From: Blastochloris viridis
Lineage (GTDB): Bacteria; Pseudomonadota; Alphaproteobacteria; Rhizobiales; Xanthobacteraceae
Reading direction: 5' to 3'
NCBI RefSeq assembly: GCF_001402875.1
Contig: NZ_CP012946.1
Location: forward strand, 124,001 to 188,000
DNA: 64,000 nucleotides
A program made the position numbers and the translations under genes. Positions 38,008 through 47,697 of this stretch are shown in pieces. Position 1 is the stretch's first letter, and each line of letters opens with the position of its first letter. Under the pieces are notes generated by a model. It saw nothing but the letters and a program-made list of their open reading frames with translations. It did no database searches and had not been told where the DNA came from.

Positions 38008-38790
38008 ATGCCGCTCGACGTCGTCGATCTTCGCAGTTTCTACGCCCAGTCGCTCGGCATGGTGGCGCGGCGCTTCGTGTCGCGGGCGATCCGGGCGCGC
38101 TGGGCCAACGTCACCGGCGAGCGCATGATCGGGCTCGGCTATCCGACGCCCTATCTCGGCGTGTTCCGAGACGAGGCCGAGCGCACCTTGGCCTTCATGC
38201 CCGACAATCAGGGCGTGATGTACTGGCCGACCCGCGGGCCGTCGCTGGCGGCGCTGGTCGACTCCGCCGAACTGCCGTTGCCCGACGCCTCGATCGACCG
38301 GGTGCTGTGCGTCCACCTGATCGAGATGTCGGCCGATCCGGCGGTGGTGCTGCGCGAGGTGTGGCGGGCGCTGACTGCCGGCGGCCGGCTGCTGGCGGTG
38401 GTGCCGAACCGCTCGGGCCTGTGGGCCCGCATCGACTCGACGCCGTTCGGCCAGGGCCGACCCTATTCGAAATCGCAGATCGTCCACCTGTTGCGCGAAA
38501 CCTGGTTCACGCCGGTGGGCTGGTCGGAAGCGCTCTATCTGCCGCCGGCGCCGCGCGGTCTGCTGTTGCGCTCGGCGCCGGCGTTGGAGCGGCTCGGCGC
38601 CTCGCTCGGCCTGCCGTTCGCCGGGGTCCACATTGTCGAGGCCACCAAGCAGGTCTACCGGCCGGCGCCGGTGCGGCGGACCCGGCTGGTGCCCTCGCTG
38701 GAGCCGGCGTTCGGTCCCGCCGCCGCCGGGGCGCGGGTGAGCCTCGGCGATGCGGTGGGGCGGGATGACAGCGGCGCCGTGGCGCGGTGA
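38008..38790 (+). CDS. class I SAM-dependent methyltransferase
   Basis: A 260-residue protein of the Methyltransf_11 type often found divergent from gloB in Hyphomicrobiales. Conserved parts are YPTPYLG, WPTRGPSLAALVDSAELPLPD, RVLCVHLIEMSADP, LREVWRALTAGGRLLAVVPNRSGLWAR and the FGQGRPYS segment. The usual GxGxG motif I is replaced by a weak GLGYPTPYLG, as in this subfamily. Substrate unknown. A variable Pro/Arg-rich tail follows the domain. Confidence 0.88.
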   Translation: MPLDVVDLRSFYAQSLGMVARRFVSRAIRARWANVTGERMIGLGYPTPYLGVFRDEAERTLAFMPDNQGVMYWPTRGPSLAALVDSAELPLPDASIDRVLCVHLIEMSADPAVVLREVWRALTAGGRLLAVVPNRSGLWARIDSTPFGQGRPYSKSQIVHLLRETWFTPVGWSEALYLPPAPRGLLLRSAPALERLGASLGLPFAGVHIVEATKQVYRPAPVRRTRLVPSLEPAFGPAAAGARVSLGDAVGRDDSGAVAR

Positions 38791-38806
38791 CGGAACGGCG
38801 CCGGGG

Positions 38807-38825
38807 TCCGGCTTGATCAGCCGGA
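38807..38825. repeat. palindrome between convergent genes, copy C
   Basis: TCCGGC/GCCGGA arms around TTGATCA, overlapping the ynfA stop codon at the end of the convergent methyltransferase gene. Confidence 0.65.
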
Positions 38826-39167
38826 TACCGGATAGGCCCGCGGTCCGAACAGGATGACGGCGGCGCCGACCAGACAGATCGCAGCGCCGGTCAGGTCCCA
38901 GCGGTCGGGCCGGCTGCCTTCGACCAACCACAGCCACATCAGCGCGGCGGTGATGTAGACGCCGCCATAGGCGGCGTACGTCCGGCCGGCGGCCGAGGAG
39001 TCGACCAGAGTCAGAAGATAGGCGAACGCCACCAGCGCGGCGACGCCGGGCAGCAGCCATAGCGGCGACTTGTCGAGCCGCAGCCACGCCCAGAATGCGA
39101 AGCAGCCGGCGATCTCGGCGAGTGCGGTTGCGGCATAGATCAGGGCGGTGGCGGCAATCGTGGTCAT
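38817..39167 (-). CDS. YnfA family (UPF0060) membrane protein
   Basis: A 116-residue protein with four predicted membrane helices and the family phrases [27 protein letters not shown] and [24 protein letters not shown]. YnfA proteins resemble the small multidrug resistance exporters; a transport role is likely but the substrate is not known. The stop codon falls inside a palindrome shared with the convergent gene's 3' end. Confidence 0.93.
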   Translation of the reverse strand: MTTIAATALIYAATALAEIAGCFAFWAWLRLDKSPLWLLPGVAALVAFAYLLTLVDSSAAGRTYAAYGGVYITAALMWLWLVEGSRPDRWDLTGAAICLVGAAVILFGPRAYPVSG

Positions 39168-39266
39168 GGCTGGACGGTGTCATCTGCCGAGACGGAGCGC
39201 AACAGACCGCGGCGCGGAGGCCGGCTGCGGTCCATCCGGCTGCGGTCCGGTGCCGAGCGGGAGCGC

Positions 39267-40238
39267 CTACTCCCCGGCCCCGTAGGGCCGCGGCACCGGT
39301 ACCCGCTCCCTGGCAGGGCTGGCCCGGCGGCCGAAGTCGGGCGCGGCGGTCTCCTGCCCGCTTTCGATGATCGAGCGGCGGATGGCGCGGGTGCGGGTGA
39401 ACAGGTCGAACAATTTGTCGCCCTCGCCCCAGCGGATGGCGCGCTGCAGATAGGCCAGATCCTCGGTGAAGCGGCCGAGCATCTCCAGCACCGCCTCGCG
39501 GTTGGCGAGGAACACGTCGCGCCACATCGTCGGGTCGGAGGCGGCGATGCGGGTGAAGTCGCGGAAGCCGCCGGCCGAGAACTTGATCACCTCGCTCTTG
39601 GTCACCGCCGCCAGGTCGTCGGCGGTGCCGACGATGTTGTAGGCGATGAGGTGCGGCAGGTGGCTGGTGATGGCGAGCACCAGATCGTGGTGCTCCGGCG
39701 TCATCACCTCGACCTTGGCGCCGAGCTGCTCCCAATAGGTCGCGACCTGTCTCACCGCCAATGGGTCGCTGCCGTCGGGCGGCGTGAGGATGGTCCAGCG
39801 GCCCTCGAACAATTCGGCGAAGCCGGCGTCGGGGCCGGAATTCTCGGTGCCCGCCACCGGGTGGGCCGGCACGAACTGGACGTGGGCCGGCAAATGCGGC
39901 GCCATGTCCCGCACCACCGCGGCCTTGACCGAGCCGACGTCGGAGACGATGGCGCCCGGCTTGAGCGCCGGACCGATCTCGGCGGCGACGAGGCCCTGCG
40001 CGCCGACCGGCACGCAGGCGATGACGAGGTCGGCGGTCGCCACCGCCTCGGCGGCGGTGTCGACGACGACGTCGGCGAAGCCGAGGGCGCGGACACGGTG
40101 CCGCACCCGCTCGGAGGCGTCGGTGACGATCACCGTCGTGGCGGCCCCGCGGGCGCGGGTCGCCCGTGCCAGCGACGAGCCGATCAGCCCGGCGCCGATC
40201 AGCGCGACGGTGCCGAAAACCGGTGCGGCATCAGTCAC
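39267..40238 (-). CDS. tyrC: prephenate/arogenate dehydrogenase
   Basis: Oxidative decarboxylation of prephenate (or arogenate) in tyrosine biosynthesis. The 323-residue enzyme has the NAD-binding motif [48 protein letters not shown] and [12 protein letters not shown]. The TyrC-type single domain lacks a chorismate mutase or ACT part; a separate chorismate mutase gene lies 1.2 kb upstream. It overlaps the hisC end by eight bases. Confidence 0.94.
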   Translation of the reverse strand: MTDAAPVFGTVALIGAGLIGSSLARATRARGAATTVIVTDASERVRHRVRALGFADVVVDTAAEAVATADLVIACVPVGAQGLVAAEIGPALKPGAIVSDVGSVKAAVVRDMAPHLPAHVQFVPAHPVAGTENSGPDAGFAELFEGRWTILTPPDGSDPLAVRQVATYWEQLGAKVEVMTPEHHDLVLAITSHLPHLIAYNIVGTADDLAAVTKSEVIKFSAGGFRDFTRIAASDPTMWRDVFLANREAVLEMLGRFTEDLAYLQRAIRWGEGDKLFDLFTRTRAIRRSIIESGQETAAPDFGRRASPARERVPVPRPYGAGE

Positions 40239-41340
40239 CTCTGCCTCCGGTGAATACGGTCAGCGCCTCGACCACCAGGCGGTTGGCCTCCTCCGGTCCG
40301 ACGGTGAGGCGGAGGCAGTCGGGCAGGCCATAGGCGGCAACGCCGCGCAGCACCAGCCCGCGGGCGGTGAGGAAGGCGTCGGCGTCCTTGGCGGTCTTGC
40401 CGGGCGTGGCCGGGAAGTGGATCAGCAGGAAGTTGCCGACGCTCGGCGTCACGGTGAGGCCGAGCTTGGCGATCGCCTCGGCGAGCCAGGGCAGCCAGCG
40501 GTCGTTGTGGGCCAGCGCGGCGTTGAGGTGGTCGGCGTCGGCCAGTGCGGCGACGCCGGCGGCGATCGACGGCGCGCCGACATTGAACGGCCCGCGGATG
40601 CGGTTCAGCGCGTCGACCACGTGGGCCGGGCCGTACATCCAGCCGAGGCGCAGGCCGGCGAGGCCGTAGATCTTGGAGAAGGTGCGGCACATCACGACGT
40701 TGTCGCACGTCGCCACCAGCTCGATGCCGGCCTCGTAGTCTTTGCGGCGAACGTATTCGGCGTAGGCGGCATCGAGCACCAGCAGCACGCTGGCGGGCAG
40801 GCTGTTCTGCAGCCGCCGCACCTCGTCGACCGGCAGATAGGTGCCGGTCGGATTGTTGGGGTTGGCGAGGAAGACCATCTTGGTCTTCGACGTCACCTTG
40901 GCCAGGATGGCGTCGACATTGGCGGTGCAGTCGGTCTCCGGCGCCACCACCGGCACGCCGCCGCACGCCAGGATGGCGAGCTTGTAGACCAGGAATCCGT
41001 AGGTGCAATAAATGGCCTCGTCGCCCGGCGCGATATAGGCGCGGGCCAGGAGGTTGAGGATCTCGTCGGAGCCGGCGCCACAGACGATGCGGGCGGGGTC
41101 GAGGCCGAAGGTCGAGCCGATCGCCTCGCGCAGCGCGGTCGAGGCGCCGTCGGGGTAGAACTCCAGCTTGTCGGCCAGCGCGGCGTAGGCGGCGATGGCG
41201 TGCTTGGAGGCGCCGAGCGGGGTCTCGTTCGACGACAGCTTGTAGACCTTGTCGACGCCCGGCGCGCCGCTCTTGCCCGGCACGTAAGGATCGATGGCGA
41301 GCACGCCAGGGCAGGGCAGCGGACGGACGGGCGCGTTCAT
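40231..41340 (-). CDS. hisC: histidinol-phosphate / aromatic aminotransferase
   Basis: PLP-dependent fold-I aminotransferase of 369 residues. Landmarks are [43 protein letters not shown] and the cofactor lysine in [15 protein letters not shown]. HisC makes histidinol phosphate from imidazole-acetol phosphate. Enzymes of this subgroup linked to tyrC also transaminate prephenate or phenylpyruvate, and the tyrC overlap and nearby chorismate mutase favour an aromatic role here as well. Confidence 0.93.
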   Translation of the reverse strand: MNAPVRPLPCPGVLAIDPYVPGKSGAPGVDKVYKLSSNETPLGASKHAIAAYAALADKLEFYPDGASTALREAIGSTFGLDPARIVCGAGSDEILNLLARAYIAPGDEAIYCTYGFLVYKLAILACGGVPVVAPETDCTANVDAILAKVTSKTKMVFLANPNNPTGTYLPVDEVRRLQNSLPASVLLVLDAAYAEYVRRKDYEAGIELVATCDNVVMCRTFSKIYGLAGLRLGWMYGPAHVVDALNRIRGPFNVGAPSIAAGVAALADADHLNAALAHNDRWLPWLAEAIAKLGLTVTPSVGNFLLIHFPATPGKTAKDADAFLTARGLVLRGVAAYGLPDCLRLTVGPEEANRLVVEALTVFTGGRGD

Positions 41341-41449
41341 GATCGAAACTCCGAAATATCGTGCAACGTAAATCGTGCGACTTGACTTGCGCCTGACCGA
41401 AGGGCGCCAGACGTGCGATTGCGGGAGGGGCGGGGCGCGGTCGGGCGGT

Positions 41450-42319
41450 TCAGCGGCCCACCGGAACCGGCTGGGCGCCGTCGCGCGCCACGGTATAGCG
41501 GCTGGCGTGGCCGCCGACGAGAGCGGTGTTGCGAACCGAGGCGCCCGCCTGCCGCATGGCGACGAGCACGTCGTCCAGCGCCCGCTCGGGCGGCAGCGAC
41601 ACCAGCAGCATGGCGCCGTCCAGCGCGCGGTCGGGCGCGGCGATGGTGTCGGCGAGCGGGGCGATGGCGCTCGCCACCTGAGGTCCCCAGCCGGCGACCC
41701 GCACGCTCACCGTCGTCACCTCGTTTGCCACCGCGTCCAGCGCCGGCCGCGCCACCACGAAGGTCGGCAGCCCGGCCGGGTGGTCGGCGCGCTCGACGAA
41801 CGGCAGCCGGGCGATGATCTTGGGCGCGCCTGCGGCCTCCAGCGCGGTCCACCACGCGCCGTTGCCGGACAGGCTCGCCGCCGGCACCAAGGCGAGGTCG
41901 CCCTTGGAGGCGGCGACCGCCGCCAGCGCCCCGGCTGCGCCGACATGGGTCACGAACGGCACGGTGAAGCCGAAATGAAACCGCACGACGTCGCGCATCA
42001 CCGCCTCGCCGGCCGAGAGGTCGGCGTGCACGGTGTAGGGCGCCTGCACCCAGGTGAAGGTCGCGATGATCACCCGCCAGATGCTCTCCACCGTGTCGAG
42101 CGGCAGCCGGCCGTGGTGCCGCGCGACCAGCCGTCGCATCATGTCCGCTTCGCGGGCAGGCCGGAACGCCGACCCGCTCTCGCTGGTCTGCTTCACCGCC
42201 ACCAGGCGGTCGATGATCTCGCCGCGCTCCATCAAAAGACGGTGCATCTCGGCGTCGATGCGGTCGATGTCGGCCCGAAGCTGGGCCAGCGCGGAGAAGG
42301 GCGGGGTGGGCTTTGTCAT
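41450..42319 (-). CDS. chorismate mutase (AroQ type) with C-terminal extension
   Basis: A 289-residue protein. Residues 8-95 form an AroQ helical domain ([26 protein letters not shown], Lys in [21 protein letters not shown], and [10 protein letters not shown]). Residues about 100-289 are a mixed alpha/beta domain, with [10 protein letters not shown] resembling a PheA/PBP-like ligand site. It converts chorismate to prephenate for tyrC/hisC next door. Whether the C-terminal domain regulates or adds activity is not known. No signal peptide is seen. Confidence 0.88.
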   Translation of the reverse strand: MTKPTPPFSALAQLRADIDRIDAEMHRLLMERGEIIDRLVAVKQTSESGSAFRPAREADMMRRLVARHHGRLPLDTVESIWRVIIATFTWVQAPYTVHADLSAGEAVMRDVVRFHFGFTVPFVTHVGAAGALAAVAASKGDLALVPAASLSGNGAWWTALEAAGAPKIIARLPFVERADHPAGLPTFVVARPALDAVANEVTTVSVRVAGWGPQVASAIAPLADTIAAPDRALDGAMLLVSLPPERALDDVLVAMRQAGASVRNTALVGGHASRYTVARDGAQPVPVGR

Positions 42320-42438
42320 AACCGTTTGATAGGCGGGATGCCGCAGGATGCAAGCCGTGCGCGTGGCGCTTTGCCGCGGCTCCGGCGGGCTGGGCGCTCC
42401 GTAGCGGTGTCAGAGGGCTTGACAGGCGATCTTGCCGG

Positions 42439-42470
42439 GCCGTTTCGTCCGTTGTAACGAACGAAACGGC
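42439..42470. promoter_or_regulatory. inverted repeat upstream of metX
   Basis: Ten-base arms GCCGTTTCGT and ACGAAACGGC separated by 12 bases that themselves hold CGTTGTAACG. It lies 35 bases before the metX ATG and could be an operator or an RNA hairpin controlling methionine synthesis. No known riboswitch fold was recognised. Confidence 0.55.
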
Positions 42471-42505
42471 GGTTGACGAGAACGATGGGACCGCAAAGGA
42501 TTGGA

Positions 42506-43693
42506 ATGACCAAGCACGCCAAGGCGAGGGTGTTCGATCTGGCTCGCCGCGAGACCGACGAGCCGTCGTCGCTGGTCGTGCGGTTCGGGGTCGAGCAGCC
42601 GCTGCGCCTGATGTCGGGCGCGGTGCTGGCGCCATGGCAATGCGCCTACCAGACCTACGGCACGCTGAATGCCGCCCGCAGCAACGCCATCCTGATCTGC
42701 CACGCTTTGACCGGCGACCAGCACGTCGCCAACGTCCACCCCGCCACCGGCAAGCCGGGGTGGTGGCAGACCATGGTCGGTCCGGGCAAGGCATTCGACA
42801 CCGATCGCTATTTTGTGATCTGCGCCAACGTGCTGGGCGGCTGCATGGGCACCACCGGGCCGTCCTCGACCAATCCGGCGACCGGCAAGCCGTGGGCGCT
42901 CGATCTGCCGGTGGTGACCATCCGCGACATGGTCAACGCCCAGGCCAAGCTCATCGACCACCTCGGCATTGACACGCTGTTTGCGGTGGCCGGCGGCTCG
43001 ATGGGCGGCATGCAGGTGCTGGAGTGGGCGGCGAGCTACCCGGACCGGGTGTTTTCGGCGCTGCCGATCGCCTCCGCCGCCCGCCACTCCGCCCAGAACA
43101 TCGCGTTCGGCGAGGTCGGCCGCCAGGCGGTGATGGCGGACCCAGAATGGCACGGCGGCCGCTATATCGAAGCCGGCACCCGGCCGGAAAAGGGCCTCGC
43201 GGTGGCACGCATGGGCGGCCACATCACCTATCTGTCCGAGGCGGCGCTGCACAACAAGTTCGGCCGCCGCCTGCAGAACCGCACCACGCCGGGCTTCAGC
43301 TTCGACGCCGATTTCCAGGTCGAGAGCTACCTGCGCCACCAAGGCCTCAGCTTCGTCGAGCGGTTCGACGCCAACTCCTATCTCTATGTGACGCGGGCGA
43401 TGGACTATTTCGATCTTGCCGCCGACCATGGCGGCATACTGGCTCAGGCGTTCCGCGGCACCAGGACGCGGTTCTGCGTCGTTTCCTTCAACTCCGACTG
43501 GCTGTTCCCGACCTCGGAGTCGCGCCAGATCGTCAAGGCGCTCAACGCCGCCGCCGCCTCGGTGTCGTTCGTCGAGATCGAGACCGACAAGGGCCACGAC
43601 GCCTTCCTGCTCGACGTTCCGGAGTTCGAAGCCACCCTGCGCGGCTTCCTCGATGCCGCCGCCAAGGCGCGCGGCCTGCCGGTGGCGGCATGA
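42506..43693 (+). CDS. metX: homoserine O-acetyltransferase
   Basis: Activates homoserine for methionine synthesis. The 395-residue alpha/beta-hydrolase has [10 protein letters not shown], the [13 protein letters not shown] segment, nucleophile Ser in [12 protein letters not shown], Asp in FNSDWLFP and His in DKGHDAFL. Upstream in-frame starts exist (42473 TTG, 42485 ATG), but AAAGGA sits about six bases before ATG 42506, which gives the usual N terminus. It overlaps metW by four bases (ATGA). MetX-type enzymes in this clade may use acetyl- or succinyl-CoA. Confidence 0.95.
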   Translation: MTKHAKARVFDLARRETDEPSSLVVRFGVEQPLRLMSGAVLAPWQCAYQTYGTLNAARSNAILICHALTGDQHVANVHPATGKPGWWQTMVGPGKAFDTDRYFVICANVLGGCMGTTGPSSTNPATGKPWALDLPVVTIRDMVNAQAKLIDHLGIDTLFAVAGGSMGGMQVLEWAASYPDRVFSALPIASAARHSAQNIAFGEVGRQAVMADPEWHGGRYIEAGTRPEKGLAVARMGGHITYLSEAALHNKFGRRLQNRTTPGFSFDADFQVESYLRHQGLSFVERFDANSYLYVTRAMDYFDLAADHGGILAQAFRGTRTRFCVVSFNSDWLFPTSESRQIVKALNAAAASVSFVEIETDKGHDAFLLDVPEFEATLRGFLDAAAKARGLPVAA

Positions 43694-44349
43694 GCGTGCT
43701 CGAAGCGTCCGCTGCGCCGGCGAAGCCGCTGAGCGCGATCAACGGTGCCCGCGTCGATCTTCTGACCGTCGCCGACATGATCGGGCCCGGGGCGCGGGTG
43801 CTCGACGTCGGCTGCGGCGACGGCGAGTTGCTCCGTCTTTTGGCCGAGACCCGCGGCGCCGACGCCCGCGGCATCGAGATCTCGCGCGAGGGCGTGAGTG
43901 CCTCAATGGCCAAGGGACTGGCGGTGATCCAGGGCGATGCCGACGCCGACCTTGCGCACTATCCCGACGACGCCTTCGACTTCGTGGTGCTGTCGCAGAC
44001 GCTGCAGGCGATGCGCCGGCCGCGCTGGGTGATCGAGCAGATGCTGCGCATCGGCCGCCGCGGCATCGTGTCGTTCCCCAATTTCGGCCACTGGCGCATC
44101 CGCGCCCACCTGTTGTTCCGCGGCCGCATGCCGGTGACCGACAACCTGCCGGATTCCTGGTACGACACCCCCAACATCCATTTCTGCACCATCCGCGACT
44201 TCGTCGATCTGGTGCACGAGATCGACGTCGAGATCGAAAAGGCGGTGGCGCTCGACCGCTACGGACGCCCGGTGCGGGTCAATGTGCCGTGGTGGTTCTG
44301 GAACCTGTTCGGCGAGCAGGCGGTGTTTCTGCTGCGCCGACGGGGTTAG
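43690..44349 (+). CDS. metW: methionine biosynthesis protein MetW
   Basis: A 219-residue methyltransferase-fold protein with motif [43 protein letters not shown] and [11 protein letters not shown]. The C-terminal [20 protein letters not shown] and [13 protein letters not shown] segments are diagnostic of MetW. MetW is the partner that activates MetX in proteobacteria; the overlap with metX supports complex formation. Confidence 0.95.
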   Translation: MSVLEASAAPAKPLSAINGARVDLLTVADMIGPGARVLDVGCGDGELLRLLAETRGADARGIEISREGVSASMAKGLAVIQGDADADLAHYPDDAFDFVVLSQTLQAMRRPRWVIEQMLRIGRRGIVSFPNFGHWRIRAHLLFRGRMPVTDNLPDSWYDTPNIHFCTIRDFVDLVHEIDVEIEKAVALDRYGRPVRVNVPWWFWNLFGEQAVFLLRRRG

Positions 44350-44403
44350 CGGGCGGGCCGTGCGTGGCGCGGACGTCCCGCGGCGACCTCGCCCGACCCG
44401 CTG

Positions 44404-44985
44404 CTATTCAGCCCCGGCCTGTTGCCGGATGCGGGCGCGCATGTCGTCGTCGATCAGCGCCCGGATGGCGGCGGTGAGCGGGTGGGCGGCGGTGTATTTG
44501 GTGCCGTAGCCGAGGTCGAAGGCGTAGTCGAAGTCGGGCGGATTTCGGCCCTGGGCGTGCTGGAGCATCGTCTCCAGTTTGTCGAACGCCTTGGCCAGCC
44601 GCGCTTCGGGCGAGGCGGCGGCCTCGTAGTCCTCCCACAGCGCCAGGATCTCGGTGCGGATCGCCGCCGGCAACGGCTCGGTGAGCGTTGCGAGGTCGGC
44701 GCGCTCGCGGGCGGCCTTGTCCGGCCCGCCGTCCTGCACCACCGCCGGCACGTCGCCATGGATCGCCTCGCCGAGGTCGTGCACCACGCAGATCTTGAGC
44801 AGCCGCGCGACGTCGATGCCCGGAACGGCGTCGGCGAACACCATCGCCATCAGGCATAGCCGCCAGGTGTGCTCGGCGGTGCTCTCCGGCCGGCCGCTGG
44901 AGGTGTGCGAGCAACGCAGCACATCCTTCAGCCGCTCGGCGCCGCGCACAAAGTCGAGCGCGCCGCGAATGTCGTCGGGGGACAT
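44404..44985 (-). CDS. HD domain hydrolase (YfbR-like)
   Basis: A 193-residue HD-superfamily phosphohydrolase. Metal ligands are in TAEHTWR (His), VVHDLGEAIHGD (His-Asp) and a later Asp in AFDKLETMLQHA. This pattern matches the YfbR/HD_3 5'-nucleotidase group acting on deoxynucleoside monophosphates. Convergent with metW. Confidence 0.9.
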   Translation of the reverse strand: MSPDDIRGALDFVRGAERLKDVLRCSHTSSGRPESTAEHTWRLCLMAMVFADAVPGIDVARLLKICVVHDLGEAIHGDVPAVVQDGGPDKAARERADLATLTEPLPAAIRTEILALWEDYEAAASPEARLAKAFDKLETMLQHAQGRNPPDFDYAFDLGYGTKYTAAHPLTAAIRALIDDDMRARIRQQAGAE

Positions 44986-45132
44986 GGCCTCTCCCTGGTC
45001 AAATGCAATCGTGCGAAATCCGGCCGATCAGGGCGGCGTTTCGTCGTCCGGTGGCCGGAACGCTCCTGTTCGACCAAGGGCTTTTCGGCGAGGCCGTTTT
45101 CGGAATCACGACGGGGCCAACCGCAAGCCGGA

Positions 45133-46161
45133 TCAGAACAGCGGCGGGATGGCGCCGACCGGCAGCGGGCCGACCCGGATCAGCCCCTCGCGGAACGCGA
45201 TCGGCAGCGACATCGCCGGGCGGCCGGCGATATCGCCCCTCTGGCTGATGGCGGCCAGGGTCGGCACCAGCGTCAATATCTCGCGCGGGAGCGCGCGGCG
45301 CTGCACCAGATCGGCCATCACCTGGTCGACGCCGTGCACCAGCACCCGCAGCGCGCCGTTGATCCGGCCGTGGGGATCGAGCGCGAGGGTGCCCGAGGCG
45401 TCGCTGGCGACGCCGTCGCTGATGACGCGCAGGCGGGTGATGTCGGCCTTGCCGCCGGCGATCGCCCAGCTTCTCAGCCGCTCGGCCTGGCTGGCGCCGC
45501 GGATGGCCTCGATGCCCGACACCCTCGCCTCGGCGTCGAGGTCGATGGCGCCGCGCACGCCGGGCAGCGCCAGCGGGCCGTCGAGCCGGTTGACCGAAAG
45601 GGTGACGTCGAGCGCAGTGCCGGCGTCCTGGCGATGCAGCAGAAGCTCGGCGCGCGGGCTCCGGAACGGCTGTGCCGCGTCGGCCACCCGGAGCGTGACG
45701 TCGGCGGCGACGGCGGTGAGCTGGTGGCGGCCGTCGAAATCATAGACGACGTCGGCGTGGGCGGCGGCGAACTCGGCCACCGCGATCTCGCGGCCGCCCG
45801 GACCGGGCTCGGCCACCCGCACCGGGCCGGTGAGTTCGAAACGGACCCGCTGCGGCTGCCACACCTCGGCCACCGCGACGATGCGGCTGCCGGCAATTTC
45901 GAGCGCCAGGCCGCGATTCTGGGCGAACAACGGCCGCTCGCACCTCAACTCGATGCGGAACGGAAAGCCGGCGACGGTGCGCTCGGCGCACGCGATCTGG
46001 CGGCCGGCGCCGCTTTCACGCGCCATCGCGCGGTCGATCTCGGCCTCGACGCGGTCGCGGGCGTGGCTCCACAGCGCCGACCAGCCGACGGCGAGCAGCA
46101 CGAGCAGCACGAATGGCGCGACGAGCAGCCAGAAGCGACGGGAGGACAGCGGGCTGGGCAT
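45133..46161 (-). CDS. DUF2125 domain protein
   Basis: A 342-residue envelope protein typical of Hyphomicrobiales. An N-terminal membrane helix (FWLLVAPFVLLVLLAVGW, about 10-28) anchors a large periplasmic part with AERTVAGFPFRIELRCERP, VWQPQRVRFELTGPV and a C-terminal AAISQRGDIAGRPAMSLPIAFREG. Function unknown; the repeated beta-strand pattern is reminiscent of AsmA-like envelope proteins. Divergent from the ChaC-like gene. Confidence 0.9.
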   Translation of the reverse strand: MPSPLSSRRFWLLVAPFVLLVLLAVGWSALWSHARDRVEAEIDRAMARESGAGRQIACAERTVAGFPFRIELRCERPLFAQNRGLALEIAGSRIVAVAEVWQPQRVRFELTGPVRVAEPGPGGREIAVAEFAAAHADVVYDFDGRHQLTAVAADVTLRVADAAQPFRSPRAELLLHRQDAGTALDVTLSVNRLDGPLALPGVRGAIDLDAEARVSGIEAIRGASQAERLRSWAIAGGKADITRLRVISDGVASDASGTLALDPHGRINGALRVLVHGVDQVMADLVQRRALPREILTLVPTLAAISQRGDIAGRPAMSLPIAFREGLIRVGPLPVGAIPPLF

Positions 46162-46319
46162 GGGCGTGATCGCGTTGGAAATCTGGAATTGGCCTGCTAC
46201 CCAACGGGGAAGGCCGATGCCATGATTCCAGACCGAAATCGTGGCAGGCGGCCACCTTGTTGGCTTGCCCGGGGCGGGTCGCCTGACCCGCCGCGGGCAG
46301 GCGGGCCCAGGCGAACAAC

Positions 46320-46922
46320 ATGCCGAAAGGACCGGTTTCCGTCGCCGCTGTCAACGGACAGCTGGCGGGAAGCAGCAATGACGCAGCGGAGCCGTCGATC
46401 GACGTCTCCGGCCACTGGGTGTTCGGCTATGGCTCGCTGATGTGGCGGCCGGGGTTCGACTATGTCGAACGCCATCCGGCCCGGCTGACCGGCGCCCACC
46501 GCGCGCTGTGCCTGCTCTCGCACGTTCACCGCGGCACCCCGGAGCGTCCCGGCCTCGTGCTTGGCCTCGACCTCGGCGGCCAGTGCGTCGGCGTCGCCTA
46601 TCGGGTCGAGGCGGCAGCGTGGGACGACACGCTGGCCTATTTGCGCGAGCGCGAGCAGACCACCAAGGCTTATCGCGAGGTCCACCGCCGGGTGCAGCTG
46701 ATCAAGCATCCCGAGCGCGAGGTGATGGCGCTGGTCTACGTCATCGACCGCGCCCACCACCAATATGCCGGCACCCTCAGCCGCGAGGAGCAGCTTCACC
46801 TCGTGCGCCAGGGCCATGGCCGCTCCGGCGCCAACCGCGACTACGTGCTGGCGACGGTGGCCGAGCTGGAGCGGCTCGGCATCCGCGACGAGGAGCTGAT
46901 CTGGCTCGCCGAGCGATTGTGA
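46320..46922 (+). CDS. ChaC-like gamma-glutamylcyclotransferase
   Basis: A 200-residue protein with the cyclotransferase signature VFGYGSLMWRPGFDY (about residue 33) and a Glu-rich REREQTTKAYREVHRRV segment that should hold the catalytic Glu. ChaC enzymes cleave glutathione to 5-oxoproline and Cys-Gly. The terminal ELERLGIRDEELIWLAERL is the usual ChaC C-terminal helix. Convergent with plsC. Confidence 0.92.
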   Translation: MPKGPVSVAAVNGQLAGSSNDAAEPSIDVSGHWVFGYGSLMWRPGFDYVERHPARLTGAHRALCLLSHVHRGTPERPGLVLGLDLGGQCVGVAYRVEAAAWDDTLAYLREREQTTKAYREVHRRVQLIKHPEREVMALVYVIDRAHHQYAGTLSREEQLHLVRQGHGRSGANRDYVLATVAELERLGIRDEELIWLAERL

Positions 46923-46930
46923 CCCGAAAC

Positions 46931-46950
46931 GCCGGCCTGATCGGCCGGAT
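46931..46950. repeat. palindrome between convergent genes, copy B
   Basis: GCCGGCC/GGCCGG arms around TGATC, between the stops of the ChaC-like gene and plsC; followed by ATTTCG, as in copy D. Confidence 0.7.
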
Positions 46951-46959
46951 TTCGCGCGA

Positions 46960-47682
46960 TCACCCCTGCTTGCGCCCCTCGGCCACCAGCCTGTCGGTGG
47001 CGGTCTCGATGTCGTTCTGCAGGCGCGCCATGAACTGCGCCCGCGGCAGGCCGGGCGGGATCGGCGGCAGGAACTCCGCTATGATGGTGCCGGGAAAGCG
47101 CCGGAACGTCCGTCGCCGCCAGAACAGCCCGGAATTGAGCGCCACCGGCACGCACGGCACCTTGAGCTGGCCGTAGAGCAGGCCGATGCCGGGCTTGTAG
47201 TCGGGCTCGGCGCCGACCGGGCGGCGGGTGCCCTCGGGAAAGATGATGATCTGGCGGCCGAACGCGATGGCGGCGCGGGCTTCCTCGCTCATGCGGCGCA
47301 AGGCGACGGCGCCGCCGGAGCGGTCGACCGCGATCATGCCGGCGCGCTTGCAGTACCAGCCATAGAGCGGCAGCCAGCCCAGTTCGCGCTTGTAGACGAA
47401 CACCGGGTCGGCCAGCACTCCGACGAGGCCGAAGGTCTCCCACGCCGACTGGTGCTTGGAGGCGATCAGCAACGGGCCGGGCGGCAGGTTTTCCAGGCCG
47501 CGGAACTCGATCCGGATGCCGGCGACCACCCCCAGCAGCCAGTTGGTGCTGCGCCCCCAATACTGGGTGGCGCGGATGACGTGCCGGCGCGACAGCGCCA
47601 GCAGCGGCAAATAGAGAATGGCTTGGACGGCAAGGTTCAAATAAAACAGAACGTTGAACAGAATAGAACGTAGAATCACCAC
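46960..47682 (-). CDS. plsC: 1-acyl-sn-glycerol-3-phosphate acyltransferase
   Basis: Adds the second acyl chain to form phosphatidic acid. A 240-residue membrane protein with an N-terminal hydrophobic segment (about 5-30) and the acyltransferase blocks KHQSAWETF (HX4E instead of the usual HX4D), GMIAVDRSGG, FPEGTRRP and VPCVPVALNSG. The start is GTG. It lies 15 bases after the YdcF gene on the same strand. Confidence 0.93.
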   Translation of the reverse strand: MVILRSILFNVLFYLNLAVQAILYLPLLALSRRHVIRATQYWGRSTNWLLGVVAGIRIEFRGLENLPPGPLLIASKHQSAWETFGLVGVLADPVFVYKRELGWLPLYGWYCKRAGMIAVDRSGGAVALRRMSEEARAAIAFGRQIIIFPEGTRRPVGAEPDYKPGIGLLYGQLKVPCVPVALNSGLFWRRRTFRRFPGTIIAEFLPPIPPGLPRAQFMARLQNDIETATDRLVAEGRKQG

Positions 47683-47697
47683 GGCGGAGCCCCTGGG

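Noticed and set aside
42320..42505. SAM-II riboswitch upstream of metX
   Set aside because: Expected for alphaproteobacterial metX, but the conserved GCUAAAAAG-like core and pseudoknot arms were not found; only an inverted repeat is present.
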